From NCBI GenBank assembly GCA_016717115.1, contig JADKGE010000012.1, forward strand, positions 1 through 40,000: DNA of 40,000 nucleotides. The letters are read 5' to 3'. Numbering within the stretch: the first letter of the stretch is position 1; every line of letters starts with the position of its first letter. Positions 1 through 7,565 of the stretch are shown here, piece after piece. The notes under the pieces are model-generated. The model was not told the DNA's origin and made no database searches. It saw only the letters and a program-made list of their open reading frames with translations. This DNA is from Actinomycetota bacterium. Its GTDB lineage: Bacteria > Actinomycetota > Actinomycetes > S36-B12. The position numbers and the translations under genes are program-made.

Positions 1-768
1 GGTCTGCAGGGTCCCGGGATCGACCGCTTCATCGAGACCGACCTCGCCTGGCTCGAGGAGCGGGGGGCTCGAACCATCGTCTCCATCGCCGGCGGCACCG
101 TTGACGAGTATGCGAAGCTCGCGGCCCGGCTGCGCATCGCCCGGGGCGTGTCGGCGATCGAGGTCAACATCTCGTGTCCCAACGTGGAGAACCGCGGCCA
201 GGTGTTCGCGTGCGAGGCGAAGAGCGCCGCCGATGTCATCCAGGCCGTGAAGAGGCACAGCGAGCCGAAGATGCCCATCTTCGCCAAGCTGTCGCCCGAC
301 GTCACCGACATCGTGTCGATCGCGGAGGCGGTGGTTCGGGCCGGGGCCACCGGCGTCTCCCTCATCAACACCATGCTCGGCATGGTCATCAACACCGACA
401 CGATGCGACCGCACCTGGCGGGTATCACGGGCGGCCTGTCGGGTCCGGCGATCAGGCCCGTCGCGGTGCGGTGCGTGTGGCAGGTGCGCCAGGCCTTCCC
501 CGACCTGCCGATCATCGGCATGGGCGGCATCAGGACGGGGATGGACGCCCTGGAGTTCATCCTGGCCGGCGCGAACGCGGTCTCAGTAGGCACGATCGTC
601 TTCCACGACCCGTCGTCCCCGGTCCGCATCCACGAGGAACTGCAGCGGGCGCTGGTCGACCGCGGGTTCTCCAGCCTCCGTGAGGCCGTCGGCTTCGCGC
701 ATCGCGCGGCGGATGCGCCGATGCCGGTCGCCGAGGAGGAGGACGAGTATGACTTCATCAGCGAGTAG
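1..768 (+). CDS. pyrD: Dihydroorotate dehydrogenase, class 1B type (5' truncated by window)
   Basis: The reading frame is open from base 1 to the TAG at 766-768, so the N-terminus lies upstream and about 255 C-terminal residues are present. The enzyme oxidises dihydroorotate to orotate in de novo pyrimidine synthesis on an FMN-containing TIM barrel. Visible family features are the NISCPNV loop, whose Cys is the catalytic base in class 1 enzymes, the GVSLINT strand, and the C-terminal FMN phosphate-binding segment GMGGIRTGMDALEFILAGA. Ser/Cys usage and lack of a membrane anchor in the visible part favour the cytosolic class 1B enzyme. That type normally works with an electron-transfer subunit PyrK, which would be expected upstream. 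pyrF follows with a 20-base overlap, so the two are almost certainly cotranscribed. Confidence 0.95.
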   Translation, partial: GLQGPGIDRFIETDLAWLEERGARTIVSIAGGTVDEYAKLAARLRIARGVSAIEVNISCPNVENRGQVFACEAKSAADVIQAVKRHSEPKMPIFAKLSPDVTDIVSIAEAVVRAGATGVSLINTMLGMVINTDTMRPHLAGITGGLSGPAIRPVAVRCVWQVRQAFPDLPIIGMGGIRTGMDALEFILAGANAVSVGTIVFHDPSSPVRIHEELQRALVDRGFSSLREAVGFAHRAADAPMPVAEEEDEYDFISE

Positions 769-1468
769 CGTGCCGGCCCCCATCGCGGTGGCGCTGGACG
801 CGCCCGACCTGGCGGCCGTGCGCGACTGGACGACGTCGCTGGCCGGAGTGGTGTCCACCGTCAAGATCGGGCTCGAGGTGTTCTGCCGGGACGGCGCGTC
901 GGCGGTCACCACCGCGCGGGCCGCGGCGGCCGACGCCGGCCATCCCGGAATCGACGTCTTCCTCGACCTGAAACTGCACGACATCCCGGCAACGGTGCGG
1001 GGGGCCGCGCAGGCGGTGGCGGCACTGCGGCCCACCTTCCTGACCGTCCATGCGTCCGGCGGTCCGGAGATGATCGCCGCGGCCGTCGCGGCGCTCCCGG
1101 ACACGCGCATCACGGCCGTCACCGTCCTCACCTCGCTCGACGACGGGGCGCTGGAGGCGATCGGGATCCGGGGACCGTCCCGGGAGGCGGCCGTGCGCCT
1201 GGCGGCGCTGGCCGTCGGCGCCGGTGCGAGAGCCGTTGTCTGCTCACCTCAGGAGGTCGCGGCGATCCGGGCGGAGGTGGGGCCCGGGGTGACGCTGATC
1301 ACGCCCGGGGTGCGCCCCGCGGGCGCGTCCCTCGACGATCAGAAGCGCGTGGCCACACCGGCCCAGGCGATCGCCGACGGCGCCGACCTACTGGTCATCG
1401 GCCGTCCGATCACGGGGGCGCCGGACATGCGTGCGGCGGCCCTCGCCATCGCGGGGCAGATCGCGTGA
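749..1468 (+). CDS. pyrF: Orotidine 5'-phosphate decarboxylase
   Basis: This enzyme decarboxylates OMP to UMP, the last step of de novo pyrimidine synthesis. The 239-residue protein carries the catalytic motif DLKLHDIPATV (Asp-x-Lys-x-x-Asp) near residue 70 and the C-terminal phosphate-binding segment VIGRPIT. An upstream in-frame ATG at 680 exists. The start at 749 is preferred because the GAGGAGGAGGAC run just before it is a strong ribosome binding site and the upstream residues do not look like the family. It overlaps pyrD by 20 bases, and its stop overlaps the GTG of mihF, so translation of the three genes is probably coupled. Length is typical of the group-1-like/actinobacterial enzyme. 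Confidence 0.95.
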   Translation: MTSSASSVPAPIAVALDAPDLAAVRDWTTSLAGVVSTVKIGLEVFCRDGASAVTTARAAAADAGHPGIDVFLDLKLHDIPATVRGAAQAVAALRPTFLTVHASGGPEMIAAAVAALPDTRITAVTVLTSLDDGALEAIGIRGPSREAAVRLAALAVGAGARAVVCSPQEVAAIRAEVGPGVTLITPGVRPAGASLDDQKRVATPAQAIADGADLLVIGRPITGAPDMRAAALAIAGQIA

Positions 1469-1788
1469 CGGCACCGCCGCGCACGGCCGAGCAGCGCAGT
1501 GCCGCCCTGGCGGCGGCCATGACCGCCCGCCGGGAGCGGTCGCGTCTGCGGGGCGCCCTCAAGGCGCGCGAGATCACCGGAGCCGAGGTGATCGTCGGTG
1601 CGCCCGACAACCCCCTCTGGGCCGGCCTCAAGGTGACCTGGCTGCTGGAGAGCCTGCCGGGCGTGGGCCCGGTGCGCGCCCATCACCTCCTCAGCTGCCT
1701 GGACATCGCCCCCTCCCGACGCATCCAGGGACTCGGCGCGCACCAGCGCTCGGCGCTCATCGCCGAGCTGAGGCGGGACGGCAGATGA
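1465..1788 (+). CDS. mihF: Integration host factor, actinobacterial type
   Basis: A 107-residue basic protein of the family first described as mycobacterial integration host factor, a nucleoid-associated DNA-binding protein essential in mycobacteria. The N-terminal half is a Lys/Arg-rich helix (ERSRLRGALKARE). The C-terminal half is the helix-two-turn-helix / helix-hairpin-helix-like region containing LPGVGPVRAHHLL. It starts with GTG overlapping the pyrF stop (GTGA), and its own TGA overlaps the gmk ATG (ATGA). The pyrF-mihF-gmk-rpoZ order is the usual actinobacterial arrangement and supports the assignment. It should bind DNA with little sequence specificity and compact the chromosome; that role comes from the family. 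Confidence 0.93.
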   Translation: MTAPPRTAEQRSAALAAAMTARRERSRLRGALKAREITGAEVIVGAPDNPLWAGLKVTWLLESLPGVGPVRAHHLLSCLDIAPSRRIQGLGAHQRSALIAELRRDGR

Positions 1789-2402
1789 CCGGCACCGCCC
1801 CGCTCGTCGTGGTCTCCGGGCCTTCCGGCGTGGGCAAGAGCACCGTCGTGGCGCAGGCGCTGCGACTCGATCCGACGATCTGGCTGTCCGTGAGCGCCAC
1901 CACGAGGGCCCCGCGACCGGGCGAGGTCGACGGGGAGAACTACTTCTTCGTGTCGGGGGAGCGGTTCGACGAGCTGGTCGCCACGGGAGGACTGCTGGAG
2001 TGGGCGCAGTTCGCCGGCAACCGCTACGGCACGCCGCGCGAGGCCGTCGAGGAGCATCGGCGGGCCGGACACCCCGTGCTGCTCGAGATCGAGGTCCAGG
2101 GTGCACGGCAGGTGCGGCTGGCCGTGCCGTCCGCGCTCCTCGTCTTCCTCGCCCCGCCCTCATGGGAGACCCTGACCGACCGGCTGGTCGGCCGGGGCAC
2201 GGAATCCGACGAGGCCGTCTCCCGTCGGCTGGCTGCCGCGCGCGCGGAACTGGCCGCCGCCGAGGAGTTCGACGTCGTCATCGTCAACGCCGATGTGGGG
2301 GAGTGCGCGCGATCCTTGCTAGCATGGGTAGCCGATCCGACCGGCATCCAGCGCGGTCGAGTGCCCGGTCCGCCCGGCGGGGCACAGCCGCCCGACGCAT
2401 GA
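1785..2402 (+). CDS. gmk: Guanylate kinase
   Basis: Phosphorylates GMP to GDP with ATP in the cytosol, feeding GTP and dGTP pools. The P-loop SGPSGVGKSTV lies at residues 9-19, followed by the GMP-binding region with SATTRAPRPGEVDGENYFFVS and the lid/GMP-contact segment GNRYGTPREAVEE. The 205-residue length is normal, with a short Pro/Gly-rich C-terminal tail. The frame stays open upstream of the chosen ATG. The start at 1785 is supported by the four-base ATGA overlap with mihF and by the MTGTAPLVVVSGPSG beginning typical of the family. rpoZ follows after 23 bases. Confidence 0.95.
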   Translation: MTGTAPLVVVSGPSGVGKSTVVAQALRLDPTIWLSVSATTRAPRPGEVDGENYFFVSGERFDELVATGGLLEWAQFAGNRYGTPREAVEEHRRAGHPVLLEIEVQGARQVRLAVPSALLVFLAPPSWETLTDRLVGRGTESDEAVSRRLAAARAELAAAEEFDVVIVNADVGECARSLLAWVADPTGIQRGRVPGPPGGAQPPDA

Positions 2403-2425
2403 CCCCAACCGAATGAGGCCTTGAC

Positions 2426-2728
2426 GTGCCAAATGCCATCCGCCCCGAGGGCATCACCCACCCCTCGATCGACGCGCTCCTGGAGAAGACCGACTCCAAG
2501 TACTCCCTGGTCATCTACGCCTCCAAGCGCGCCCGGCAGATCAACGCCTACTACTCCCAGCTCGGGGAGGGCCTGCTCGAGTACGTCGGCCCGCTGGTCG
2601 AGACCCAGGTCCAGGAGAAGCCGCTGTCGATCGCCCTCCGCGAGATCGATGCGGGCCTGCTGACCTCTGAGCCGATCGCCGAGGAGGGCGAGGAGCCCCA
2701 GGCCTCGGCCACCGACGAGAACGCCTGA
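2426..2728 (+). CDS. rpoZ: RNA polymerase omega subunit
   Basis: A small RNA polymerase subunit that folds around the beta' C-terminus and assists assembly. The 100-residue protein has the actinobacterial omega core: GITHPSIDALLEKTDSKY, then YASKRARQINAYY, LGEGLLEYVGPLV and EKPLSIALREI. The start is GTG at 2426 with a modest GAGG ribosome binding site at about 2415-2418. A TAGCAT hexamer inside the end of gmk (2319-2324) could be an additional -10 box for rpoZ, but no good -35 is visible. The acidic Glu/Ala-rich tail after residue 85 is variable in the family. Confidence 0.95.
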   Translation: MPNAIRPEGITHPSIDALLEKTDSKYSLVIYASKRARQINAYYSQLGEGLLEYVGPLVETQVQEKPLSIALREIDAGLLTSEPIAEEGEEPQASATDENA

Positions 2729-2774
2729 TCGTTCCATCGACTGATCGACCTGCCTCGAGGCCGGAGCACGAGCC

Positions 2775-4010
2775 GTGGACGATGCATCCGTAGCTAGGCG
2801 AGTGGTGCTCGGCGTGGCCGGCGGCATCGCCGCGTACAAGGCCGCCGAGGTGCTGCGCGGGCTCACCGAGGCCGGGTGCGACGTCACCGTCGTGCCCACC
2901 CGCTCGTCGCTGGCGTTCGTCGGCCTGGCGACCTGGCAGGCGCTGTCCGGCAAGCCCGTGGCCACCGATGTGTGGACCAACGCCCATCTCGTGCCGCACG
3001 TGCGCCTGGGGCAGGAGGCCGCCTGCATCGTCGTCGCTCCGGCCACGGCCGATCTCGTCGCGCGAGCCGCGACCGGTCTGGCCGACGACCTGCTGACGAA
3101 CGTCCTCCTCACGGCTCGGTGCCCCGTCATCCTCGCGCCCGCGATGCACACCGAGATGTGGGAGCACCCGGCCACCCGGCACAACGTCGCCGTCCTGCGC
3201 GAGCGCGGCCTGCTTGTCCTCGACCCGGCCGTGGGCCGGCTCACGGGCGCCGACTCGGGACCGGGCCGGCTCCCCGAGCCGGGAGCGATCGTCGCGGCTG
3301 TCCTGGACGTGCTGCGGCGCCGAGGGGGTGCACTGACGCGCGACCTGTCTGGCCGCCGCATCGTCATCAGTGCGGGCGGCACCCGTGAGCCGTGGGACCC
3401 CGTCCGGTTCCTCGGCAACGCCAGCAGCGGACGCCAGGGGGTCGAGCTGGCACGCACCGCGATCACCCGAGGTGCCGAGGTGACCCTCGTCGCCGCGCAC
3501 ATGGACCTGGATCCGCCCGCCGGCTGCCGCGTCGTCACCGTGGGCACCGCGGAGGACCTGAGGGTCGCGATGCACGCCGAGTGCGCCGCGGCCGACGTCG
3601 TGGTGATGGCCGCCGCCGTGGCGGACTTCCGGCCCAGCGTGGTGGGCTCCAGCAAGATCAAGCGATCCGCCGTCGCCGACGAGGTGTCCTTGCCGTTGGC
3701 CCAGAACCCCGACGTCCTCCACGAGCTGGTCGAGGCCAGGAGGGGGTCCAGCAGCCCGTTCATCGTCGGCTTCGCCGCCGAGACGGGGGACGCCACCGGC
3801 GACGTGCTGCACCACGCCCGGGCCAAGCTCGCCCGCAAGGGCTGCGACCTGCTCGTCGTCAACGACGTCGGGGAGGGCCGGGCGTTCGGTCGTCCGGACA
3901 ACGAGGTCGTCATCCTCGGCCGTGACGGGTCGCGGGTCGACGTGCCCCGGGCCGACAAGGCGGACATCGCCGACGCCGTCTGGGACGCCGTGGTCAGGGA
4001 CCTGGTGTAG
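2775..4010 (+). CDS. coaBC: Bifunctional phosphopantothenoylcysteine decarboxylase / phosphopantothenate-cysteine ligase
   Basis: Catalyses two consecutive steps of coenzyme A synthesis: CTP-dependent ligation of cysteine to 4'-phosphopantothenate (CoaB), then FMN-dependent decarboxylation (CoaC). The CoaC domain covers about residues 1-185, with the flavin-binding GVAGGIAAYKAAEVLRGL and the PAMHTEMW active-site segment, where the more common Asn is His. The CoaB domain follows, with ISAGGTREPWDPVRFLGNASSGRQG, the SSKIKRS lysine motif and VGFAAET. It starts at GTG 2775 with GGAG about ten bases upstream and lies 46 bases after rpoZ. A GC hairpin follows the stop, so the operon probably ends here before the metK promoter. 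The length of 411 residues is typical. Confidence 0.95.
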   Translation: MDDASVARRVVLGVAGGIAAYKAAEVLRGLTEAGCDVTVVPTRSSLAFVGLATWQALSGKPVATDVWTNAHLVPHVRLGQEAACIVVAPATADLVARAATGLADDLLTNVLLTARCPVILAPAMHTEMWEHPATRHNVAVLRERGLLVLDPAVGRLTGADSGPGRLPEPGAIVAAVLDVLRRRGGALTRDLSGRRIVISAGGTREPWDPVRFLGNASSGRQGVELARTAITRGAEVTLVAAHMDLDPPAGCRVVTVGTAEDLRVAMHAECAAADVVVMAAAVADFRPSVVGSSKIKRSAVADEVSLPLAQNPDVLHELVEARRGSSSPFIVGFAAETGDATGDVLHHARAKLARKGCDLLVVNDVGEGRAFGRPDNEVVILGRDGSRVDVPRADKADIADAVWDAVVRDLV

Positions 4011-4022
4011 TTCGCCCTCGTA

Positions 4023-4038
4023 CGGCGCCGCTGCGCCG
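4023..4038 (+). terminator. GC hairpin after coaBC, possible terminator
   Basis: A perfect 6-bp inverted repeat (CGGCGC / GCGCCG) with the 4-base loop CGCT starts 13 bases after the coaBC stop. There is no T-run, which is common for actinobacterial terminators. Its position between coaBC and the metK promoter suggests a termination role. This is inferred from pairing and position only. Confidence 0.4.
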
Positions 4039-4072
4039 GGGTCGCCTGACGGGCCGATCGCCCCCGATCATG

Positions 4073-4078
4073 TATCCT
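4073..4078 (+). promoter_or_regulatory. Putative -10 box for metK riboswitch transcript
   Basis: TATCCT fits the actinobacterial TANNNT -10 pattern. It sits 7 bases before the first paired base of the riboswitch, so transcription would begin essentially at the aptamer's 5' end. No convincing -35 box is visible. Confidence 0.5.
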
Positions 4079-4085
4079 GCGTGGC

Positions 4086-4207
4086 GGTCAAGAGCGCCAG
4101 TGTCAAGCCCCGGCTCGCTGGTCGGCAACCCTCCGCCGCGGTGGGGTGCTCCGGGTGAGGACCAGGCCTCGACCCGAGGCAAGCGCGCGCCCATGCCGGG
4201 CAGCGGT
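4086..4207 (+). promoter_or_regulatory. SAM-IV-type S-adenosylmethionine riboswitch upstream of metK
   Basis: The leader resembles the SAM-IV aptamer consensus recalled from actinobacteria. P1 is GGTC 4086-4089 with GACC 4160-4163. P2 is GCCAG 4096-4100 with CTGGT 4118-4122, capped by the characteristic AAGCCCCGGCT loop. Next come CGGCAACCCTCC and GGTGGGGTGC of P3, then CCGGG 4151-4155, which can form a pseudoknot with CCCGG in the P2 loop. A perfect hairpin follows: GCCTCG 4166-4171 / CGAGGC 4175-4180. SAM binding would be expected to reduce metK expression. There is no clear intrinsic terminator before the AAGGAAAAGG ribosome binding site, so control at translation initiation is more likely. 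The exact 3' boundary is uncertain. Confidence 0.85.
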
Positions 4208-4233
4208 ACACCTGCGAGAGAAGGAAAAGGCAC

Positions 4234-5484
4234 GTGGCGAATCGCCTGTTCACGTCTGAGTCCGTTACCGAGGGGCATCCCGACAAGATGGCCGACGCCA
4301 TCAGCGACGCCATCCTCGACGACTTGCTGCGCCAGGACCCGCGCAGCCGCGTCGCGGTCGAGACGATGCTCACCACCGGCCAGGTGCACGTCGCCGGCGA
4401 GGTGACCACCGAGGGATACGCCGACGTCATGTTCTTGGTGCGCGAGACGATCAAGGGCATCGGCTACGACTCGTCGACCAAGGGCTTCGACGGGGAGTCG
4501 TGCGGCATCTCGGTGTCGATCGGCGCGCAGTCGCCCGACATCGCCCAGGGTGTCAACGACGCTATCGAGGAGCGGGCCGAGGGCAGCTCCGACCCGCTCG
4601 ACCGGCAGGGCGCCGGCGACCAGGGCCTCATGTTCGGCTACGCCTGCGACGACACCCTCGAGCTCATGCCGCTCCCGATCTCCCTGGCCCACCGGCTGGC
4701 CGAGCGCCTGACCGAGGTGCGCAAGGACGGCACCGTCCCCTACCTGCGGCCCGACGGCAAGACCCAGGTCACCATCGCCTACGATGAGAATGACTGGCCC
4801 GTAAAGATCGACACCGTGGTCGTGTCGTCGCAGCATGCGCGCGATGTCAGCCTCGACATAATACTGACCCCCAACATCCGGCACCATGTAATAAACCCAG
4901 TACTCGACATGGTCGACCTCGACTCGCGCGACTACACGCTCCTGGTCAACCCCACCGGCCGCTTCGAGGTCGGCGGCCCCATGGGCGACGCCGGACTGAC
5001 CGGCCGCAAGATCATCGTCGACACCTACGGCGGCATGGCCCGCCACGGCGGCGGCGCGTTCTCCGGCAAGGACCCGTCGAAGGTCGACCGCTCCGCCGCC
5101 TACGCGATGCGCTGGGTGGCCAAGAACGTCGTCGCCGCGGGCCTGGCCACGCGCTGCGAGGTCCAGGTGGCCTACGCCATCGGCAAGGCACATCCCGTGG
5201 GCGTGTTCGTCGAGACGTTCGGCACGGGTGTCATCCCTGACGAGCAGATCCAGGCGGCCGTGCTGTCGGTCTTCGACCTGCGGCCCGCCGCCATCATCCG
5301 CGACCTCGACCTCCTGCGCCCCATCTACCGGGTCACGAGCGCCTACGGTCACTTCGGCCGCCAGCAGGGCAGCAACTGGCTGCTCGACCATGACGACCCG
5401 AGCCAGCGCACCGCCGTCGGTCCGACGTTCACGTGGGAGAGCGTGGAGCGGGCCGGCGAGCTCAAGGCTGCGGCGGGCGCCTGA
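4234..5484 (+). CDS. metK: S-adenosylmethionine synthetase
   Basis: Makes S-adenosylmethionine from methionine and ATP as a cytosolic, usually tetrameric enzyme. The 416-residue protein has the methionine/ATP-binding start FTSESVTEGHPDKMADAISD, the GAGDQGLMFGYA loop, the P-loop-like segment GGGAFSGKDPSKVDRSAAYA, and the C-terminal AYGHFGR. The start is GTG 4234, supported by the strong AAGGAAAAGG ribosome binding site at 4221-4230. It is preceded by a SAM-IV-like riboswitch, implying feedback by the product. Residues 190-223 contain an unusual cluster of ATA and GTA codons (4801-4902) in an otherwise G/C-ending gene; see findings. priA follows and may overlap. Confidence 0.97.
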   Translation: MANRLFTSESVTEGHPDKMADAISDAILDDLLRQDPRSRVAVETMLTTGQVHVAGEVTTEGYADVMFLVRETIKGIGYDSSTKGFDGESCGISVSIGAQSPDIAQGVNDAIEERAEGSSDPLDRQGAGDQGLMFGYACDDTLELMPLPISLAHRLAERLTEVRKDGTVPYLRPDGKTQVTIAYDENDWPVKIDTVVVSSQHARDVSLDIILTPNIRHHVINPVLDMVDLDSRDYTLLVNPTGRFEVGGPMGDAGLTGRKIIVDTYGGMARHGGGAFSGKDPSKVDRSAAYAMRWVAKNVVAAGLATRCEVQVAYAIGKAHPVGVFVETFGTGVIPDEQIQAAVLSVFDLRPAAIIRDLDLLRPIYRVTSAYGHFGRQQGSNWLLDHDDPSQRTAVGPTFTWESVERAGELKAAAGA

Positions 5485-5501
5485 CCGGCCAGCTCGAGCT
5501 C

Positions 5502-7508
5502 GTGCCGGGGCCCAAGCCCCGGCGCGCCCGCGCGCGTCCCGCGCCGGTCGGCGAGGTCGCGCTGGCCCGCTCGCGGCCGGTCGCGCAGGTGATGATCGAC
5601 TCGTCGCTGCCGCATCTGGACCACGCGTTCGACTACGCCGTGCCGGAGTCCATGTCGGACACCGCGGTGCCGGGGGCTCGGGTGCGCGTGCGCTTCGCGG
5701 GCCGGCTCACCGACGGCTTCGTCGCTTCACGACATGAGCGTGCCGACCATGTCGGCGATCTGCGGCCCCTGGAGCGGGTGATCGGCGCGGAGCCGCTGCT
5801 CACCGCCGAGACGTTCGCTCTCGTGGAGCAGGTCGCGGAGCGCTATGCGGGCACGTTCAGCGACGTCGTGCGTGCGGCCGTACCTCCGCGACATGCCCGG
5901 GCGGAGACGACGGTGGTGTCCGCGTGCGAGTGGCGCCTTGACCCCGACCCTGGGCGACGAGATCGCTGGACGGCGTACGCCGGCGGCGGTGCCCTCGTGG
6001 ATCGCCTCGCCAGTCCGGACGGGGCGCCGACGCGGGCGGTCTGGTCGGCCGCTCCCGCGACGTCCTGGACCGCCGACGTGGCCGCACTGGTCGGTTCCGT
6101 GCTTGAGGCCCCGCACGGCGGGGTCCTCGTCGTCGTGCCGGATGCAGCCGATGTCGATCGCCTGCTCGCCGAGGTGTCGGTGGCCCGTGCGGCCGGTGCG
6201 GTGGCCACCCTGACGGCCGACCAGGGGCCGGAGCGTCGATACCGCCAGTTCCTCAAGGTTCTGCGTGGCGGCGCTCGCCTGGTCATCGGCACCCGGGCCG
6301 CGGTGTTCGCCCCGGTGCTCGACCTGCGGCTCATCGTGGTGTGGGACGACGCCGACGACGCCCTGTCCGACCCTCAGGCTCCCTACTGGGAGGCCCGCGA
6401 CGTCGCCGCGCTCCGCTCGCACCTGTCGGGCTGCGACCTGGTCGTGGGGTCACCCGCACGATCGGTCCAGACACAGCAGTGGTGCGAGAGCGGATGGGCG
6501 CGCTCGATCACGGCCACTCGCGCGACGGTGTCGGCCCGGGCACCCCGGGTACGGGCGCTGCAGGCGGGTGACGAAGCCCGCGACGAGGCCGCTGGAGTGG
6601 CGCGTATCCCGCATCAGGCGTGGGATGTGGCGCGCGATGCGGTGCGCATCGGGCCGGTGCTCGTTCAGGTCGGTCGCCGCGGCTACGTACCCGTACTCGC
6701 CTGCCAGAGCTGCCGGGAGGTTGCCCGCTGCTCGTGCGGCGGACCCTTGGCGCTCACGTCGGGGCGGGCCGCGCCCCACTGCTCGTGGTGCGGGGCGATC
6801 GCCGGCTCGTGGTCGTGCCGAGCCTGTGCGGGCACGCGGCTACGCGCCGTCTCGGTCGGGGCCGAGCGAACCGCCGAGGAGATCGGGCGAGCCTTCCCCG
6901 GCGTGCGGGTGCTCTCGAGTCACGGCGGCAAGGTGCTCGCCCAGGTGCCCGACGAGCCGTCGGTCGTCGTGGCCACCTGGGGGGCCGAGCCGCAGGTCGA
7001 CCCCGGCTACCAGGCTGTGGTCATCCTCGACGCCCGTTCGCAGCTGCAGCGCCCTTTCCTGCACGCGAGCGAGGACGCCGCCCGCCGGTGGTTCGCCGCC
7101 GCCCGTCTGGCGGTGCCACGGGCCCCGATCGTGGTCACGGCCGACAACGCCCTGCTGCCTGTGCAGGCGCTGATCCGGTGGGACGCCCCCTGGCTGGCGC
7201 AGCGCGAGCTGTCCGAGCGCGCTGCGGCCGGACTACCGCCGGCGACGCGGATGGCGGCCCTCCTCGGGCGGCCGGGGGACATCGACGAGGTCGTGGCCGA
7301 GCTCGACCTGCCCCACCGGGTCCTGGGACCGGTGCCGGTGGCGACGGCGCGCGACGGGGCCGACTCCGGCCGCCAGCGTGCCCTCGTCGTCGTCGATCGC
7401 GCACACGCGCTCGACCTCGCCCGGGCACTGCGGGCCATCACGGCGGCCCGGGCAGCGCGTGCCCGCGCCGGCGTCGTCCACGTCCGGATCGATCCCCGAG
7501 ACATCTGA
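5502..7508 (+). CDS. priA: PriA-like replication restart protein, helicase motifs degenerate
   Basis: Related to the primosomal helicase PriA. The N-terminal DNA-binding part is recognisable (VMIDSSLPHLDHAFDYAVPE, GARVRVRFAGRLTDGFV). The eight zinc-binding cysteines survive as CQSC, CSC, CSWC and CRAC patterns around residues 400-445. Walker A is eroded: the usual GVTGSGKT region reads AAPATSWT without the essential Lys. Walker B DEEH is DDAD. This matches the known actinobacterial family of probable non-helicase PriA proteins. The start is uncertain. GTG 5502 is used here; CTG at 5481 overlaps the metK stop as CTGA and would give LTGQLELV, like other family N-termini; GTG 5433 would overlap metK by 52 bases. 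It probably still helps replisome loading at stalled forks. Confidence 0.88.
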   Translation: MPGPKPRRARARPAPVGEVALARSRPVAQVMIDSSLPHLDHAFDYAVPESMSDTAVPGARVRVRFAGRLTDGFVASRHERADHVGDLRPLERVIGAEPLLTAETFALVEQVAERYAGTFSDVVRAAVPPRHARAETTVVSACEWRLDPDPGRRDRWTAYAGGGALVDRLASPDGAPTRAVWSAAPATSWTADVAALVGSVLEAPHGGVLVVVPDAADVDRLLAEVSVARAAGAVATLTADQGPERRYRQFLKVLRGGARLVIGTRAAVFAPVLDLRLIVVWDDADDALSDPQAPYWEARDVAALRSHLSGCDLVVGSPARSVQTQQWCESGWARSITATRATVSARAPRVRALQAGDEARDEAAGVARIPHQAWDVARDAVRIGPVLVQVGRRGYVPVLACQSCREVARCSCGGPLALTSGRAAPHCSWCGAIAGSWSCRACAGTRLRAVSVGAERTAEEIGRAFPGVRVLSSHGGKVLAQVPDEPSVVVATWGAEPQVDPGYQAVVILDARSQLQRPFLHASEDAARRWFAAARLAVPRAPIVVTADNALLPVQALIRWDAPWLAQRELSERAAAGLPPATRMAALLGRPGDIDEVVAELDLPHRVLGPVPVATARDGADSGRQRALVVVDRAHALDLARALRAITAARAARARAGVVHVRIDPRDI

Positions 7509-7530
7509 CCGACACCGTCGCCACACGCCG

Positions 7531-7549
7531 GTCGGCCGGCTCGGCCGAC
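7531..7549 (+). terminator. 8-bp hairpin between priA and def
   Basis: GTCGGCCG (7531-7538) and CGGCCGAC (7542-7549) form a perfect 8-bp stem with a 3-base loop 22 bases after the priA stop. There is no T-run. It may terminate the metK-priA transcript. It ends only 4 bases before the putative def -10 box, so it could instead be an operator. Confidence 0.4.
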
Positions 7550-7553
7550 CGCA

Positions 7554-7559
7554 TACAGT
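7554..7559 (+). promoter_or_regulatory. Putative leaderless -10 box for def
   Basis: TACAGT lies exactly 6 bases before the def ATG at 7566, so transcription would start at or next to the start codon. No Shine-Dalgarno sequence is visible, which agrees with a leaderless mRNA. Confidence 0.55.
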
Positions 7560-7565
7560 TGCGCC

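Noticed and set aside
2319..2324. TAGCAT as a promoter for rpoZ
   Set aside because: It lies in gmk coding sequence, about 100 bases upstream, without a -35; kept only as a remark.
2024..3967. 647-codon minus-strand open frame over gmk-rpoZ-coaBC
   Set aside because: It is antisense to three well-supported genes, has low-complexity Arg/Ser/Thr composition and no recognisable domain. Such frames are a side effect of high GC.
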